The translations under genes were made by a program, and so were the position numbers. Under the pieces are notes generated by a model. It saw nothing but the letters and a program-made list of their open reading frames with translations, had not been told where the DNA came from and searched no databases. DNA of 64,000 nucleotides, taken from the NCBI RefSeq assembly GCF_042743185.1, contig NZ_JBHYMS010000042.1, positions 1 to 64,000 on the forward strand, in the 5' to 3' direction. Origin of the DNA: Inquilinus sp042743185. Its GTDB lineage: Bacteria > Pseudomonadota > Alphaproteobacteria > DSM-16000 > Inquilinaceae. Below, one piece after another: positions 1-9,100 of this stretch (its first letter is position 1; every line of letters starts with the position of its first letter).

Positions 1-82
1 AAAATGCCGACAGGGTGCGTCGAACGGCTTGCCCGATGCAGAAGCATCGCGCTGCGCCGCTCTCCTGCCCCGTCGGCATTTT
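1..82. repeat. Inverted repeat / hairpin element
   Basis: A perfect 11-bp inverted repeat (AAAATGCCGAC at 1-11 against GTCGGCATTTT at 72-82) encloses about 60 bases that hold a second hairpin (CGATGC at 34-39, GCATCG at 44-49). On the minus strand the outer arm ends in TTTT about 40 bases past the stop of the MDR gene, so a transcription terminator is the simplest reading. The large structured loop is unusual for one. The element starts at the window edge, so it may be longer. Confidence 0.45.
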
Positions 83-120
83 GAACCGGCGCAGGACGCA
101 AGGGGAGTGAGAAAGGCAGG

Positions 121-1095
121 TTAATCCTCCGGGTAGCGGATGCGCTGGCACAGCGCGCCGGCGGGGTCGGCCGCCAGCCGGGCCAGCACCTCGGGCAGGT
201 CGTCGAACGCGCAGTCGCCGCTGAACAGCACGTCCAGCGCCGGGTCGAGCAGCAGCTCCAGCGCCGTCCCCATGCGCCTTGCATGGTCCCAGCGCGGCCG
301 CTGCGCCGCCGCCACCATCCCGACCTGGGACGAGCGCAGGGTCAGGCGCCGGGAGTGGAAGGCCTCGCCCAGCGGCAGCAGCACCGGCGTGCCGCCGTAC
401 CAGCTGGCTTCGACCACAATGGCCTCGACCCCGGCGAGGCCGAGCGCGGTGGCCGCGCCCTTCGGATGGCCGCTGGCGTGGATCACCAGGTCCTGGTCGC
501 CCGGCGCGTCCGGCGGCAGGGCGAAGCCGACCCCGAGCGCCGCGGCGACCGCCGCCCGGCCGGGATCGGTGTCGACCAGCGTCACCGTGCAGCCCGGGAT
601 CCGCCCGGCCAGCCGGGCGACCAGGCAGCCGACCGCGCCGGCGCCGACCACGGCGATGCGGTCGCCCGGACGCGCCGCCGAATCCCAGACGACGTTCAGC
701 GCCGTCTCCATGTTGGCGGCCAGCACCGCCCGCTCGGGCGGCAGGCCCTCGGGCAGCGGCGTCACCGCCGCCGCCGGCACGACATAGGCGGTCTGGTGCG
801 GGAACAGGCAGAACACGTCGCGGCCCAGCAGCGCCTCCGGCCCGGCCTCGACCGTGCCGACATTGCTGTAGCCGTATTTCACCGGCCCCGGGAACACGCC
901 GGCCTGGAACGGCGCCCGCATCGCCTGGTGCTGGCTGGCCGGCACCTTGCCCTGGAACACCAGCGCCTCGGTGCCGCGGCTGAGGGCGCCGAAGCGGGCG
1001 CGGACCCGCACCTCGCCGGGGCCCGGCTCGGGCAGGGTCTCGGTGCCGATCCGGGCCTGGCCCGGCTTGAGGATCCAGAGGGCGCGCGCTTCCAT
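121..1095 (-). CDS. MDR-family (alcohol dehydrogenase-like) oxidoreductase, zinc-less
   Basis: This 324-residue protein belongs to the medium-chain dehydrogenase/reductase superfamily and probably carries out an NAD(P)-dependent oxidation or reduction in the cytoplasm. The N-terminal GroES-like half (about 1-130) contains the PGPGEVRVR signature. The Rossmann half has VVGAGAVGCLVARLAG near 150-165, followed by an acidic residue after the second strand (LVDTDP). The GHE zinc signature and the four-cysteine structural zinc loop are missing, so it is a zinc-independent or divergent member and its substrate cannot be named. It is divergent from xylB with 76 bp between the starts, so the two may share a promoter region, although that does not prove a common pathway. 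No clear Shine-Dalgarno sequence precedes the ATG. Confidence 0.8.
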   Translation of the reverse strand: MEARALWILKPGQARIGTETLPEPGPGEVRVRARFGALSRGTEALVFQGKVPASQHQAMRAPFQAGVFPGPVKYGYSNVGTVEAGPEALLGRDVFCLFPHQTAYVVPAAAVTPLPEGLPPERAVLAANMETALNVVWDSAARPGDRIAVVGAGAVGCLVARLAGRIPGCTVTLVDTDPGRAAVAAALGVGFALPPDAPGDQDLVIHASGHPKGAATALGLAGVEAIVVEASWYGGTPVLLPLGEAFHSRRLTLRSSQVGMVAAAQRPRWDHARRMGTALELLLDPALDVLFSGDCAFDDLPEVLARLAADPAGALCQRIRYPED

Positions 1096-1171
1096 GGATC
1101 ATGGATAAGCCGGCGCATTGTCTCCGGCCAGTGGGTTCCGTAGCCTGGGGCCCGTAATCGGGAGGATGGGC

Positions 1172-2637
<1,466 letters not shown>

Positions 2638-2641
<4 letters not shown>

Positions 2642-2826
2642 AGAGATCAGCGAGCGACGGCGTGACCCCGGCTCAATACGACTCGTGGTTCCGCCAGAAG
2701 GTCGCCGAAGGCATTGCCGACGCCCGCGCTGGGCATGTCCTTTCAGGAGAGGACATCGAAGCTGAATTCGCCGAACGGCGGGCCGCGACGCTGAGCGAGA
2801 TCGGCAAGCAGATGGCTCCCAAATAG
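2638..2826 (+). CDS. Small antitoxin-like protein (RelB/StbD stability-determinant type), orphan
   Basis: This 62-residue protein starts in a 4-base ATGA overlap with the xylB stop, so it should be translationally coupled to the kinase. The sequence QYDSWFRQKVAEGIADARAG followed by an acidic helix (EDIEAEFAERRA) resembles the short stability-determinant/RelB-like antitoxins that pair with ParE/RelE toxins. In that family the YD-WFR-KV stretch is the conserved part. No toxin gene follows: the next feature is a repeat element at 2845. It may be an orphan antitoxin left after toxin loss, or a small regulator that took on another role. The family match rests on motif resemblance only. Confidence 0.6.
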
Positions 2827-2844
2827 CTTCGCTGTCCTGTTCCG

Positions 2845-2992
2845 GTCTGAGAGACCGTTTGGAAATGCGCTGGCGTGAGTCGGATGGCGGTGGTTTCGAG
2901 AACCGGAGCGCAGCGCACATTGGTGCGTGAGCACCGGAAGCGCAGAAACCGCCGTCAGACGGCCGCGCCAGTAGCATTTACAAATGGTCTCT
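2845..2992 (+). repeat. ~150-bp dispersed repeat with inverted ends, copy 1
   Basis: This is the first of two near-identical elements (the other is at 3920-4071). The left end reads GAGACCGTTTGGAAATG-GCTGGCG. The right end reads CGCCAGTAGCATTTACAAATGGTCTC, which is its imperfect reverse complement. The shared internal text includes GGCGGTGGTTTCGAGAACCGG and GTGAGCACCGGAAG. With no room for a protein and long terminal inverted repeats, it looks like a MITE or a large REP-type hairpin. Its right end overlaps the stop codon of the EamA transporter gene, and it lies downstream of the xylB operon, so it may also end transcription from both sides. Confidence 0.75.
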
Positions 2993-3854
2993 ACTCTCCC
3001 GCCACCGCACCGAGGCTGGCGATCACCACCAGGGCGATACCGGCGAGCTGGGCCGGGCTGAGCGCCTGGCCGAGCACGACGAAGCCGATCAGCGTGCCCA
3101 GCGCCGGCTCCGCGCTCATCAGGATGCCGAAGGCCCGCGTCGGCATCCGCCGCAGCGCCATCATCTCCAGCGCGTAGGGCAAGAGCGGCACCAGGATGGC
3201 GAGGCCGATGGTGATGCCCAGCACCGGCAGCGGGATATGCCCGCCATTCTCCGCCAGCCCCCAGGGGGTGGCGACCAGCGCGGCGACGGCCAGGGACATG
3301 GTCAGCCCCTGCAGCCCCGCGAAGGCCTGGCCGACCCGCTTCATCAGCAGGATGTAGACCGCCCAGCCGAGGCCGGCGCCGAGGGCGAAGCCGGCACCGG
3401 CCGGGTCGACCGTCCAGTCCGACCCGTCATGCACCAGCAGCACCACGCCGACCAGGGCGAGGACCGGCCAGAGCGCGTGCCAGGCGCGGCGCATGCCGAA
3501 GGCGGCGACGCCGAGCGGCCCGAGGAACTCGATCGCCGTGGCCAGGCCCAGCGGGATGCGGATCACGGCCTGGAAGTAGCACAGCGTCATGCCGGCCATC
3601 GCCGCGCCCAGCAGGATCGCCCCGCGCCACTGCGCCCGGCTGTAGGACAGGATCTTCGGCCGGGTGACCATGGCCAGCAGCAGCGCCGCCCAGGCCAGCC
3701 GCAGCCAGGTCGTGCCCAGCGGGCCGAAGCTCTCCAGCGTCGGCGCCGCCAGGGCGGCGCCGAGCTGGATCGAGGTCATCGAGCCGACCGCCATCAGCGC
3801 GGCGACGGCGATGCCCGCGGTGGTGCCCGGTGTGCTGTTGGAATCGGTCGCCAT
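2991..3854 (-). CDS. EamA/DMT-family exporter (RhtA-like)
   Basis: This 287-residue inner-membrane protein has about ten hydrophobic segments arranged as two EamA repeats, the layout of drug/metabolite transporters. Overall it resembles the threonine/homoserine exporter RhtA: an early segment GSMTSIQLGAALAAPT, then GLATAIEFLGPLGVAA in the first repeat and PTRAFGILMSAEPALGTLIG in the second. The role would be proton-driven efflux of amino acids or related small metabolites. The frame is open further upstream, but that part lies within repeat copy 2, so the ATG at 3854 is preferred. The gene is bracketed by two copies of the 150-bp repeat, and its stop codon lies at the edge of one. The next gene encodes an exporter of an unrelated fold with overlapping substrates. 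Confidence 0.85.
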   Translation of the reverse strand: MATDSNSTPGTTAGIAVAALMAVGSMTSIQLGAALAAPTLESFGPLGTTWLRLAWAALLLAMVTRPKILSYSRAQWRGAILLGAAMAGMTLCYFQAVIRIPLGLATAIEFLGPLGVAAFGMRRAWHALWPVLALVGVVLLVHDGSDWTVDPAGAGFALGAGLGWAVYILLMKRVGQAFAGLQGLTMSLAVAALVATPWGLAENGGHIPLPVLGITIGLAILVPLLPYALEMMALRRMPTRAFGILMSAEPALGTLIGFVVLGQALSPAQLAGIALVVIASLGAVAGE

Positions 3855-3919
3855 GCTGTCTGCATCCGGCTGTCGGGTTGGGGCCGCAGTATAGCGAGGA
3901 TGGAGAGTCGCGGCGGTGT

Positions 3920-4071
3920 CAGAGACCGTTTGGAAATGTGCTGGCGTGAGTCGAATGGCGGTGGTTTCGAGAACCGGCGCGCAGCGGACGTTTGGGTCCG
4001 TGAGCACCGGAAGCTTCGAGTTCGCCGTCAGGCGGCCGCGCCAGTAGCATTTACAAGCGGTCTCTCAGACC
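3920..4071 (+). repeat. ~150-bp dispersed repeat with inverted ends, copy 2
   Basis: This is the second copy of the element at 2845-2992, in the same orientation and about 85-90% identical by eye. It starts AGAGACCGTTTGGAAATG and ends CATTTACAAGCGGTCTCT. The last bases (GGTCTCTCAGACC) supply the TGA stop codon of the LysE-family gene on the minus strand. The element lies just upstream of the EamA gene and so separates it from the LysE gene. The pair of direct copies could recombine and delete the EamA gene. Confidence 0.75.
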
Positions 4072-4706
4072 GGGCGCTTGTCGAAGGCCAGCCGCACGGC
4101 GAAGCCGGCGAGCAGGCTGCCCATCACCCAGCGCTGCACCTGCAGCCAGGTCGGCCGCGCCGCGAACCAGGACGCGATGCCGCCGGCGGCCAGCACGATC
4201 AGCAGGTTGACGGTGAAGCTGATCGCCACCTGTGTGGCGCCCAGCACCAGGCTCTGCGCCAGCACCCGGCCGCGCTCCGGGTCGATGAACTGCGGCAGCA
4301 GCGAGACGTAGAAGATCGCGATCTTCGGGTTCAGCAGGCTGGTTAGGAAGCCCATGGCGAACAGCTTGGCCGGGCGGTCGGCCTCGAGGTCGCGCCGCGG
4401 CTGCAGCGCCGAGCCGGCGCCGGGGCGCACCGAGGTCCAGGCCATCCACAGCAGATAGGCGGCCCCGGCCAGCTTCACCGCCTCATAGGCCAGCGGCACG
4501 GTGAGCATCAGGGCGGTGAGGCCGAGCGCGGTCGCCAGCATGTAGCAGAGGAAGCCGAGCACCACGCCGCCGAGCGAGATCGCGCCGGCCAGCCGGCCCT
4601 GCAGGATCGAGCGCGACAGCAGGTAGATCATGTTCGGCCCGGGGGTGCAGACCATGCCGAGCGCGATCAGGGCGAGGCCGGCCAGGCCGGTGGGGCTGAC
4701 GATCAT
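4065..4706 (-). CDS. LysE/RhtB-family amino-acid exporter
   Basis: This 213-residue membrane protein has about six hydrophobic segments. The N-terminal signature GLALIALGMVCTPGPNMIYL, with its TPGPN core, is diagnostic of the LysE/RhtB translocator family. The later motif FLTSLLNPKIAIFYVSLLPQ (the NPK segment) is the second family hallmark. Members export homoserine, threonine, lysine or related amino acids from the cytoplasm; the substrate cannot be read from sequence. Its stop codon is embedded in repeat copy 2. A RhtA-like exporter follows in the same direction, so two families with related substrates sit in tandem. Confidence 0.88.
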   Translation of the reverse strand: MIVSPTGLAGLALIALGMVCTPGPNMIYLLSRSILQGRLAGAISLGGVVLGFLCYMLATALGLTALMLTVPLAYEAVKLAGAAYLLWMAWTSVRPGAGSALQPRRDLEADRPAKLFAMGFLTSLLNPKIAIFYVSLLPQFIDPERGRVLAQSLVLGATQVAISFTVNLLIVLAAGGIASWFAARPTWLQVQRWVMGSLLAGFAVRLAFDKRPV

Positions 4707-4836
4707 CGACGCGGTCCTCGGCTGAAGCGAAGCCGAGCATCGCGGCCGGCCTCGCCGCCGGGCAATCGAAACATTGCTCGGAGGGCAAGATTTACCTCCG
4801 ATAGAGAGCCCCTGGCCGTGTTGCTTTCTTATTCAT

Positions 4837-4926
4837 TGTCATTGCCGGGCTTGACCCGGCAATCCAGGGGCCACCCGGAACGGCATCGGCATTTCCTGGA
4901 TGCCCGGGTCAAGCCCGGGCATGACA
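4837..4926. repeat. Dispersed palindromic repeat (alphaproteobacterial type)
   Basis: Two arms (tgtcattgccgggcttgacc... at 4837-4868 and its inverse ...gggtcaagcccgggcatgaca at 4895-4926) form a long imperfect hairpin. Each arm also contains its own short palindrome (CCGGGCTTGACCCGG and CCCGGGTCAAGCCCGGG). Such intergenic palindromes are widespread in alphaproteobacterial genomes. The element lies between the LivK-type binding protein gene (its 3' end at 4966) and the promoter side of the LysE gene, where it could end transcription or stabilise the 3' end of the upstream mRNA. Confidence 0.75.
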
Positions 4927-4965
4927 GTCAAAAGCGGCTGCGAGCGATCGCGACGGCGCCATCCA

Positions 4966-6171
4966 CTAACTCTTCACCAGCGGGCAGCCACCCTCGGCCT
5001 CGGGCCGGAAGGCCTGGTCGGCCGGGATGGTGGCGCGCAGGGTGTACAGGTCCCAGTCGCCCTTGGCCTCGCCCGGCGCCTTGACCTGGAACAGGTACAT
5101 CGGGTGGATGTGGCGGCCGTCGGCACGGATCCGGCCCTGGCCGAACAGCAGGTCGTCGCTGGGGTTGGCCTTCATCCAGGCCATCACCGCGGCGGGGTCC
5201 TTGCCCTTGGTCGCCGCCACCGCCTTCAGATAGTGGGTCAGCGCGGCATAGACGCCGGCCTGGATCATGCTGGGCGGGTTGCCGCCCATCTGCTCGGCGA
5301 AGCGCTTGGAGAAGGCGCGGGTGCCGTCGTTCATGTCCCAGTAGAAGCCTTCGGTGAACAGCAGCCCCTGCGCCGCCGGCAGCCCCAGCGTCTTGACGTC
5401 GCGGATCGTGGTCAGCAGCCCGGCCAGCTTCTGCCCGCCGGCCTGCAGGCCGAACTCCGCCGCCTGCTTGATCGCGTTGATGGTGTCGCCGCCGGCATTG
5501 GCGAAAGCCACCACCTTGGCGCCGGAGGCCTGGGCCTGCAGCAGGAAGGAGGCGAAGTCCTGCCCCGGGAACGGGTGCCGGACCGAGCCGACGACCGTGC
5601 CGCCCTGGGCCTTGACCAGCGCGCCGGCGTCACGCTCCAGCGCATGGCCGAAGGCATAGTCGGCGGTGATGAAGAACCAGGTGTCGTCGCCCTGCCCCAC
5701 CAGCGCGCTGGCGGTGCCGTGGGCCAGGGCCCAGGTGTCGTAGGTCCAGTGCACGGTGTTGGGCGAGCATTGCGCCCCGGTCAGGTCCGAGGTGCCGGCG
5801 CCGGAATTGAGGAAGACCTTGTTCTTGTCGCGGGTGATCTGGTTGACCGCGAGCGCGACCGAGGAGGTCGGGACGTCGAGGATGGCGTCGACGCCGTCCT
5901 GATCATACCATTGCCGGGCGATGTTCGACCCGATGTCGGGCTTGTTCTGGTGGTCGGCGGAGACGATCTCGACCGTCACCGTCCTGTCGACCGCGGCGAA
6001 ATCCTCCGCCGCCATCCGCGCCGCCACCACCGAGCCCTCGCCGGTGATGTCGGCATAGACGCCGGAGCGGTCGTTCATCACCCCGACCTTGACGGCGGTC
6101 TGGGCTCGGGTCTCGCCGGAGGACAGAAGGCCGGCCGCGATCAGGCCCAGCGCCAGGACGTGAAGCTTCAT
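4966..6171 (-). CDS. ABC transporter substrate-binding protein, LivK/branched-chain amino-acid type
   Basis: This 401-residue periplasmic-binding protein (Peripla_BP_6 type) begins with a signal peptide: MKLHVLALGLIAAGLLSSG, cleaved after TRAQ. The mature protein opens VKVGVMNDRSGVYADITGEG, the ligand-loop motif of this class, and later has AALTHYLKAVAATKGKDPAAVMAWM, typical of the C-terminal lobe. It would capture an amino acid, amide or aromatic acid for an inner-membrane permease. No permease or ATPase gene lies nearby, so it is an orphan here. The start at 6171 is chosen because it yields the signal peptide; the frame is open further upstream. The 4707-4965 gap next to it holds the palindromic repeat. 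Confidence 0.88.
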   Translation of the reverse strand: MKLHVLALGLIAAGLLSSGETRAQTAVKVGVMNDRSGVYADITGEGSVVAARMAAEDFAAVDRTVTVEIVSADHQNKPDIGSNIARQWYDQDGVDAILDVPTSSVALAVNQITRDKNKVFLNSGAGTSDLTGAQCSPNTVHWTYDTWALAHGTASALVGQGDDTWFFITADYAFGHALERDAGALVKAQGGTVVGSVRHPFPGQDFASFLLQAQASGAKVVAFANAGGDTINAIKQAAEFGLQAGGQKLAGLLTTIRDVKTLGLPAAQGLLFTEGFYWDMNDGTRAFSKRFAEQMGGNPPSMIQAGVYAALTHYLKAVAATKGKDPAAVMAWMKANPSDDLLFGQGRIRADGRHIHPMYLFQVKAPGEAKGDWDLYTLRATIPADQAFRPEAEGGCPLVKS

Positions 6172-6262
6172 CGTCTCCCCCCGATAGTATGTTTTCGTTG
6201 CCGGGATGATGACAGGAAGTCCGTCGGATCGACAAGCAAGCCCGGGTTCGAGCCGGCCCATC

Positions 6263-6431
6263 CTTTCATCCTCCCCCTCCCCTTGCGGGCTACAGCATTC
6301 ACACATCTGCTTGAGACACCGGCGGTGGGTATACGAACAGATTGCCTCTCCCGCTTGCGAGACCTTTTCACAATAGCCGCGACTGCTCTTCTTTAGTCCC
6401 CCCTCCCCTTGCGGGAGGGGGAGGATGAAAG
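6263..6431. repeat. Long inverted repeat flanking ~130 bp at the island edge
   Basis: CTTTCATCCTCCCCCTCC at 6263-6280 is matched by its reverse complement, GGAGGGGGAGGATGAAAG, at 6414-6431. The 3' arm also forms a compact local hairpin (CCCTCCCCTTGCGGGAGGG at about 6401-6419). The element fills most of the 293-bp gap between the LivK-type gene and the terminase remnant, so it marks the left boundary of the phage-derived DNA. No coding region is seen in it. Confidence 0.55.
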
Positions 6432-6464
6432 TCCACAGCGGACAGGAGCGGCGATCGGGCCCCC

Positions 6465-7440
6465 TCACCACCTCCCCGTCCCCACCCAGCTCAGGCTGGC
6501 GTCATAGGTGCTGCCGCTCCTCTGGCCTTCCAGGGCATAGCGCAGGGCGTCGATGGCGTGGTTCTCGCGGTCCTCCAGCTCGGGCAGGACATCGCCGGTG
6601 CGCGGGTCGGTGCGCCAGCTGTACAGCGCCAGCTCGTCGATCAGGTGCCGGCAGCGCGGATGCACCAGGATGTCGCAGCTCTTCAGGAACTCGACGCCTT
6701 CCTTGACCGACCCGGCGCCCTTCGCCGCCGCCCGCAGCCGCGGGAAGCCGTAGCGCTGCATGTAGCTGATCGTCTCCGGCCGGGCGCCGTCGGCCACGAT
6801 CGGCCAGTCGCGCGCCGCCGGCACCGTGTCGAACAGCGCCGGCGTGCGGTCGATCTCGCAGCCGACCCGATAGGCCTCGTGGTCGACATGCAGCGTCCGG
6901 CCCACCAGGAAGCAGCGCACCAGCACGGTCGGGTCGCGGGCGAAGCCCCAGTCGGCACCGAACAGGAAGCGGGCCTTGGCCGGCGTCTCGAACGGCTCGA
7001 CCCGCCAGTTGCGGAACACCCGCGCCTCGCTGCTGCGCTGATAGCCGCCCAGCCAGACATGCTGGTACTTGTCCGGGTCGCGCTCGCGGTCCCATTCCAT
7101 CTCCGCCTTCAGCACCTTCGGGAAATGCGGGTTCGCCATCCAGTTGGCCTCGATCAGCGTGGTCCGGGGCGGCTTCGCCCCGGCGCGGAACAGCTGGTCG
7201 ACCGGGTCGTCCGGCCGGGTCGGGTTCCAGGAGAACCACAGCTCCGACTCCGGCTTGCGGATGGTCGGGCGCAGCAGCTCCAGGCTGCGCTTCGACAGCG
7301 ACTGCGCCTCCTCGACCCAGGCGATGTCGTAGCCCTCCAGCGACTTGATGCTCTCCGCCGTGTGGTTCTGCATGCCCTGGAAGATGATCCGCCCCTCACC
7401 CGGCCCGAGGATCCGGTCGGCCTGGTATAGCGGGGCGCGC
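6465..7440 (-). pseudogene. Phage terminase large subunit fragment (PBSX/XtmB type), N-terminus lost
   Basis: About 325 residues match the C-terminal two thirds of a PBSX-type large terminase. Visible motifs are GRIIFQGMQNHTAESIKSLEG and the Walker B region YDIAWVEEAQSLS, then RPTIRKPESELWFSWNP, and the nuclease domain entry FLFGADWGFARDPTVLV with later acidic residues (ENHAIDALRYALE). The Walker A ATPase segment is absent: homology stops abruptly near 7435 just before PLYQADR. It differs in family from the terminase at 30.4-31.5 kb, and both are C-terminal halves, so they are not two pieces of one gene. No small subunit or portal gene flanks it. It is best read as a remnant of another phage joined to the Mu-like prophage. 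Confidence 0.8.
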
Positions 7441-7533
7441 GCTTTTAGATGACGGGGCACCCGCTTCTGGACTGACTGCGAGCGCCGGAGTGCGACAGAG
7501 ATCCGCGACGATGAGAGATGCAAACCCTGGCTG

Positions 7534-8925
7534 CTATGTGACGTAGTAGCCTCTCCTCCCAGAGCAGGGGTACCCATTCGGGTCCTTGTGCGGACGCAAC
7601 ACCGTCGACCGTGTCTTGCGGACGAACCGCTTTAGGCAATACGGGCATTCGACCTTGTGGGTCATCGAAGATCTGGATACCCACTTTCGGGAGATAGGCC
7701 GAGGCCGTGCCACGGCGCCGGCTCGACCCGATCCAAAGTCCTTGCCAAAATAATCTTTCGACGCTTTCTCGCCGGCTTTCGTTAGCTCAATCGGAAAACG
7801 TGGTTCGAAAACCTCGTCTTCTAGCTCCAGCCTCCGTATTTTATGATGGAAGAATGTTTTTACACCAGGATCGCTAGAGCGGCCGCCGGTTCGATCCCAA
7901 ACGTAGAAATATTCGGCAGCCTCTCCATCCTTCTTCCGCTTATAGGCAAGCGCATAGGGCTCGACGAGGCGCGGCCGTCCATCGTCATAGGTTAGCGACA
8001 ACAATCGCCTTTCCGCCCCCGCTTCCATGATCACGTTTCTATAACTGGACGGGAAAAACGGTGCGGCCTGCCATCTGGACGAGACGATGTCTTGAAAAAT
8101 GGCCTCGATTGAGCTTCTAAAGCCCACTTCGGCACGATCGAAGTCAAAACGACCGACGATCGGAGCAACATATTTTTGCCAAGCGGCGCGAAAGAAGGGC
8201 ATCGGAAGTCCAAGCAGGATTTCCTTTGCGGCACCGGGGCTCCGTTCAAAAATCGTCTTCCTAAGAAACGTCGACAATACCAGACTGCGATTAATATTTA
8301 TCGATTCATCAAAAAAAGTCGCATAGACAAAATCATATAAATCAAAAGAATGCCGACGTTGAATTAGACACTTCAGTTTGTTTGCCAGCAATTCTTCAAG
8401 AGCTACACATCGCAACTGCGCCTGACACGCCGCCTCGTCTGAGTACGGATGAATGAGTGGGCGTGTGACGATCGGAAGGTACAACCTGTCAAATTCTGTC
8501 AGATCGATCCGAATGCTGATAAGCAGGCTATCGGAATTGCCATAGAAATCTCTAAAATAAATTCTACCTTTATAGGATTGTCGCTCAGCGTCGAGCGCCG
8601 TTTCTGCCCGCAATGTATTTTTGTCAGTATCAAATAAGACGCCGCACTGCTGATGGGCCGCAGCACAGGCTTGATTTATCTCGGCCTGCATTCGACCAAC
8701 ATCAATATCCGACAGAACAGAAAAATCAAGATCACTCGAAAATCGTGTATTCTGATAGAATGCTTTCCGCATGCAATTTCCACCCTTAAATATCAGCATT
8801 TCAGATAGATATGCATTCTCGTAAACAGCTTTGAGCAACCACCCGAAGACGTAGTCGCGCTCTACATTAGCATGATGTACGCCAATTATTTTGGACTGCG
8901 CCTCAATCTCTCTCTTGTCAATCAT
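7534..8925 (-). CDS. AbiEii/AbiGii-type nucleotidyltransferase toxin with WYL-like domain and zinc finger
   Basis: This 463-residue protein starts with a minimal nucleotidyltransferase domain of the AbiEii class. The glycine-rich loop is LIFKGGNCMRK (about 44-54) and the acidic motif is RFSSDLDFSV (61-70), with the second basic/acidic stretch SIRIDLTEFDRL further on. AbiEii toxins transfer nucleotides, in studied cases to tRNA ends, and halt growth on phage infection. From about 310 to 400 the pattern RLLSLTYDDG...LVEPYALAY...FFHHKIRRLELED resembles a WYL fold. The C-terminus (about 425-460) has CPYC...HK...C, a likely zinc finger. The gene is visibly AT-rich and rich in rare codons compared with its surroundings. 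Its ATG overlaps the TGA of a short upstream open frame (to about 9000) that may be the tail of a lost antitoxin. Confidence 0.8.
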   Translation of the reverse strand: MIDKREIEAQSKIIGVHHANVERDYVFGWLLKAVYENAYLSEMLIFKGGNCMRKAFYQNTRFSSDLDFSVLSDIDVGRMQAEINQACAAAHQQCGVLFDTDKNTLRAETALDAERQSYKGRIYFRDFYGNSDSLLISIRIDLTEFDRLYLPIVTRPLIHPYSDEAACQAQLRCVALEELLANKLKCLIQRRHSFDLYDFVYATFFDESININRSLVLSTFLRKTIFERSPGAAKEILLGLPMPFFRAAWQKYVAPIVGRFDFDRAEVGFRSSIEAIFQDIVSSRWQAAPFFPSSYRNVIMEAGAERRLLSLTYDDGRPRLVEPYALAYKRKKDGEAAEYFYVWDRTGGRSSDPGVKTFFHHKIRRLELEDEVFEPRFPIELTKAGEKASKDYFGKDFGSGRAGAVARPRPISRKWVSRSSMTHKVECPYCLKRFVRKTRSTVLRPHKDPNGYPCSGRRGYYVT

Positions 8926-9100
8926 GGTGAATATTCCACTAAGCCAGGATCCAACATCTTACCTAAAATTGCTCCTGTCGCCCAGGGCAGCCGGATATCT
9001 TGCAGTGCCACGGTGGGAGTGACGGCCGACTGGGCATTGCTAATCCGGCGACCGAAAGAAGCGGGGCAACCGCCAATTGATGGCTGCCCCGCTGCACTCG

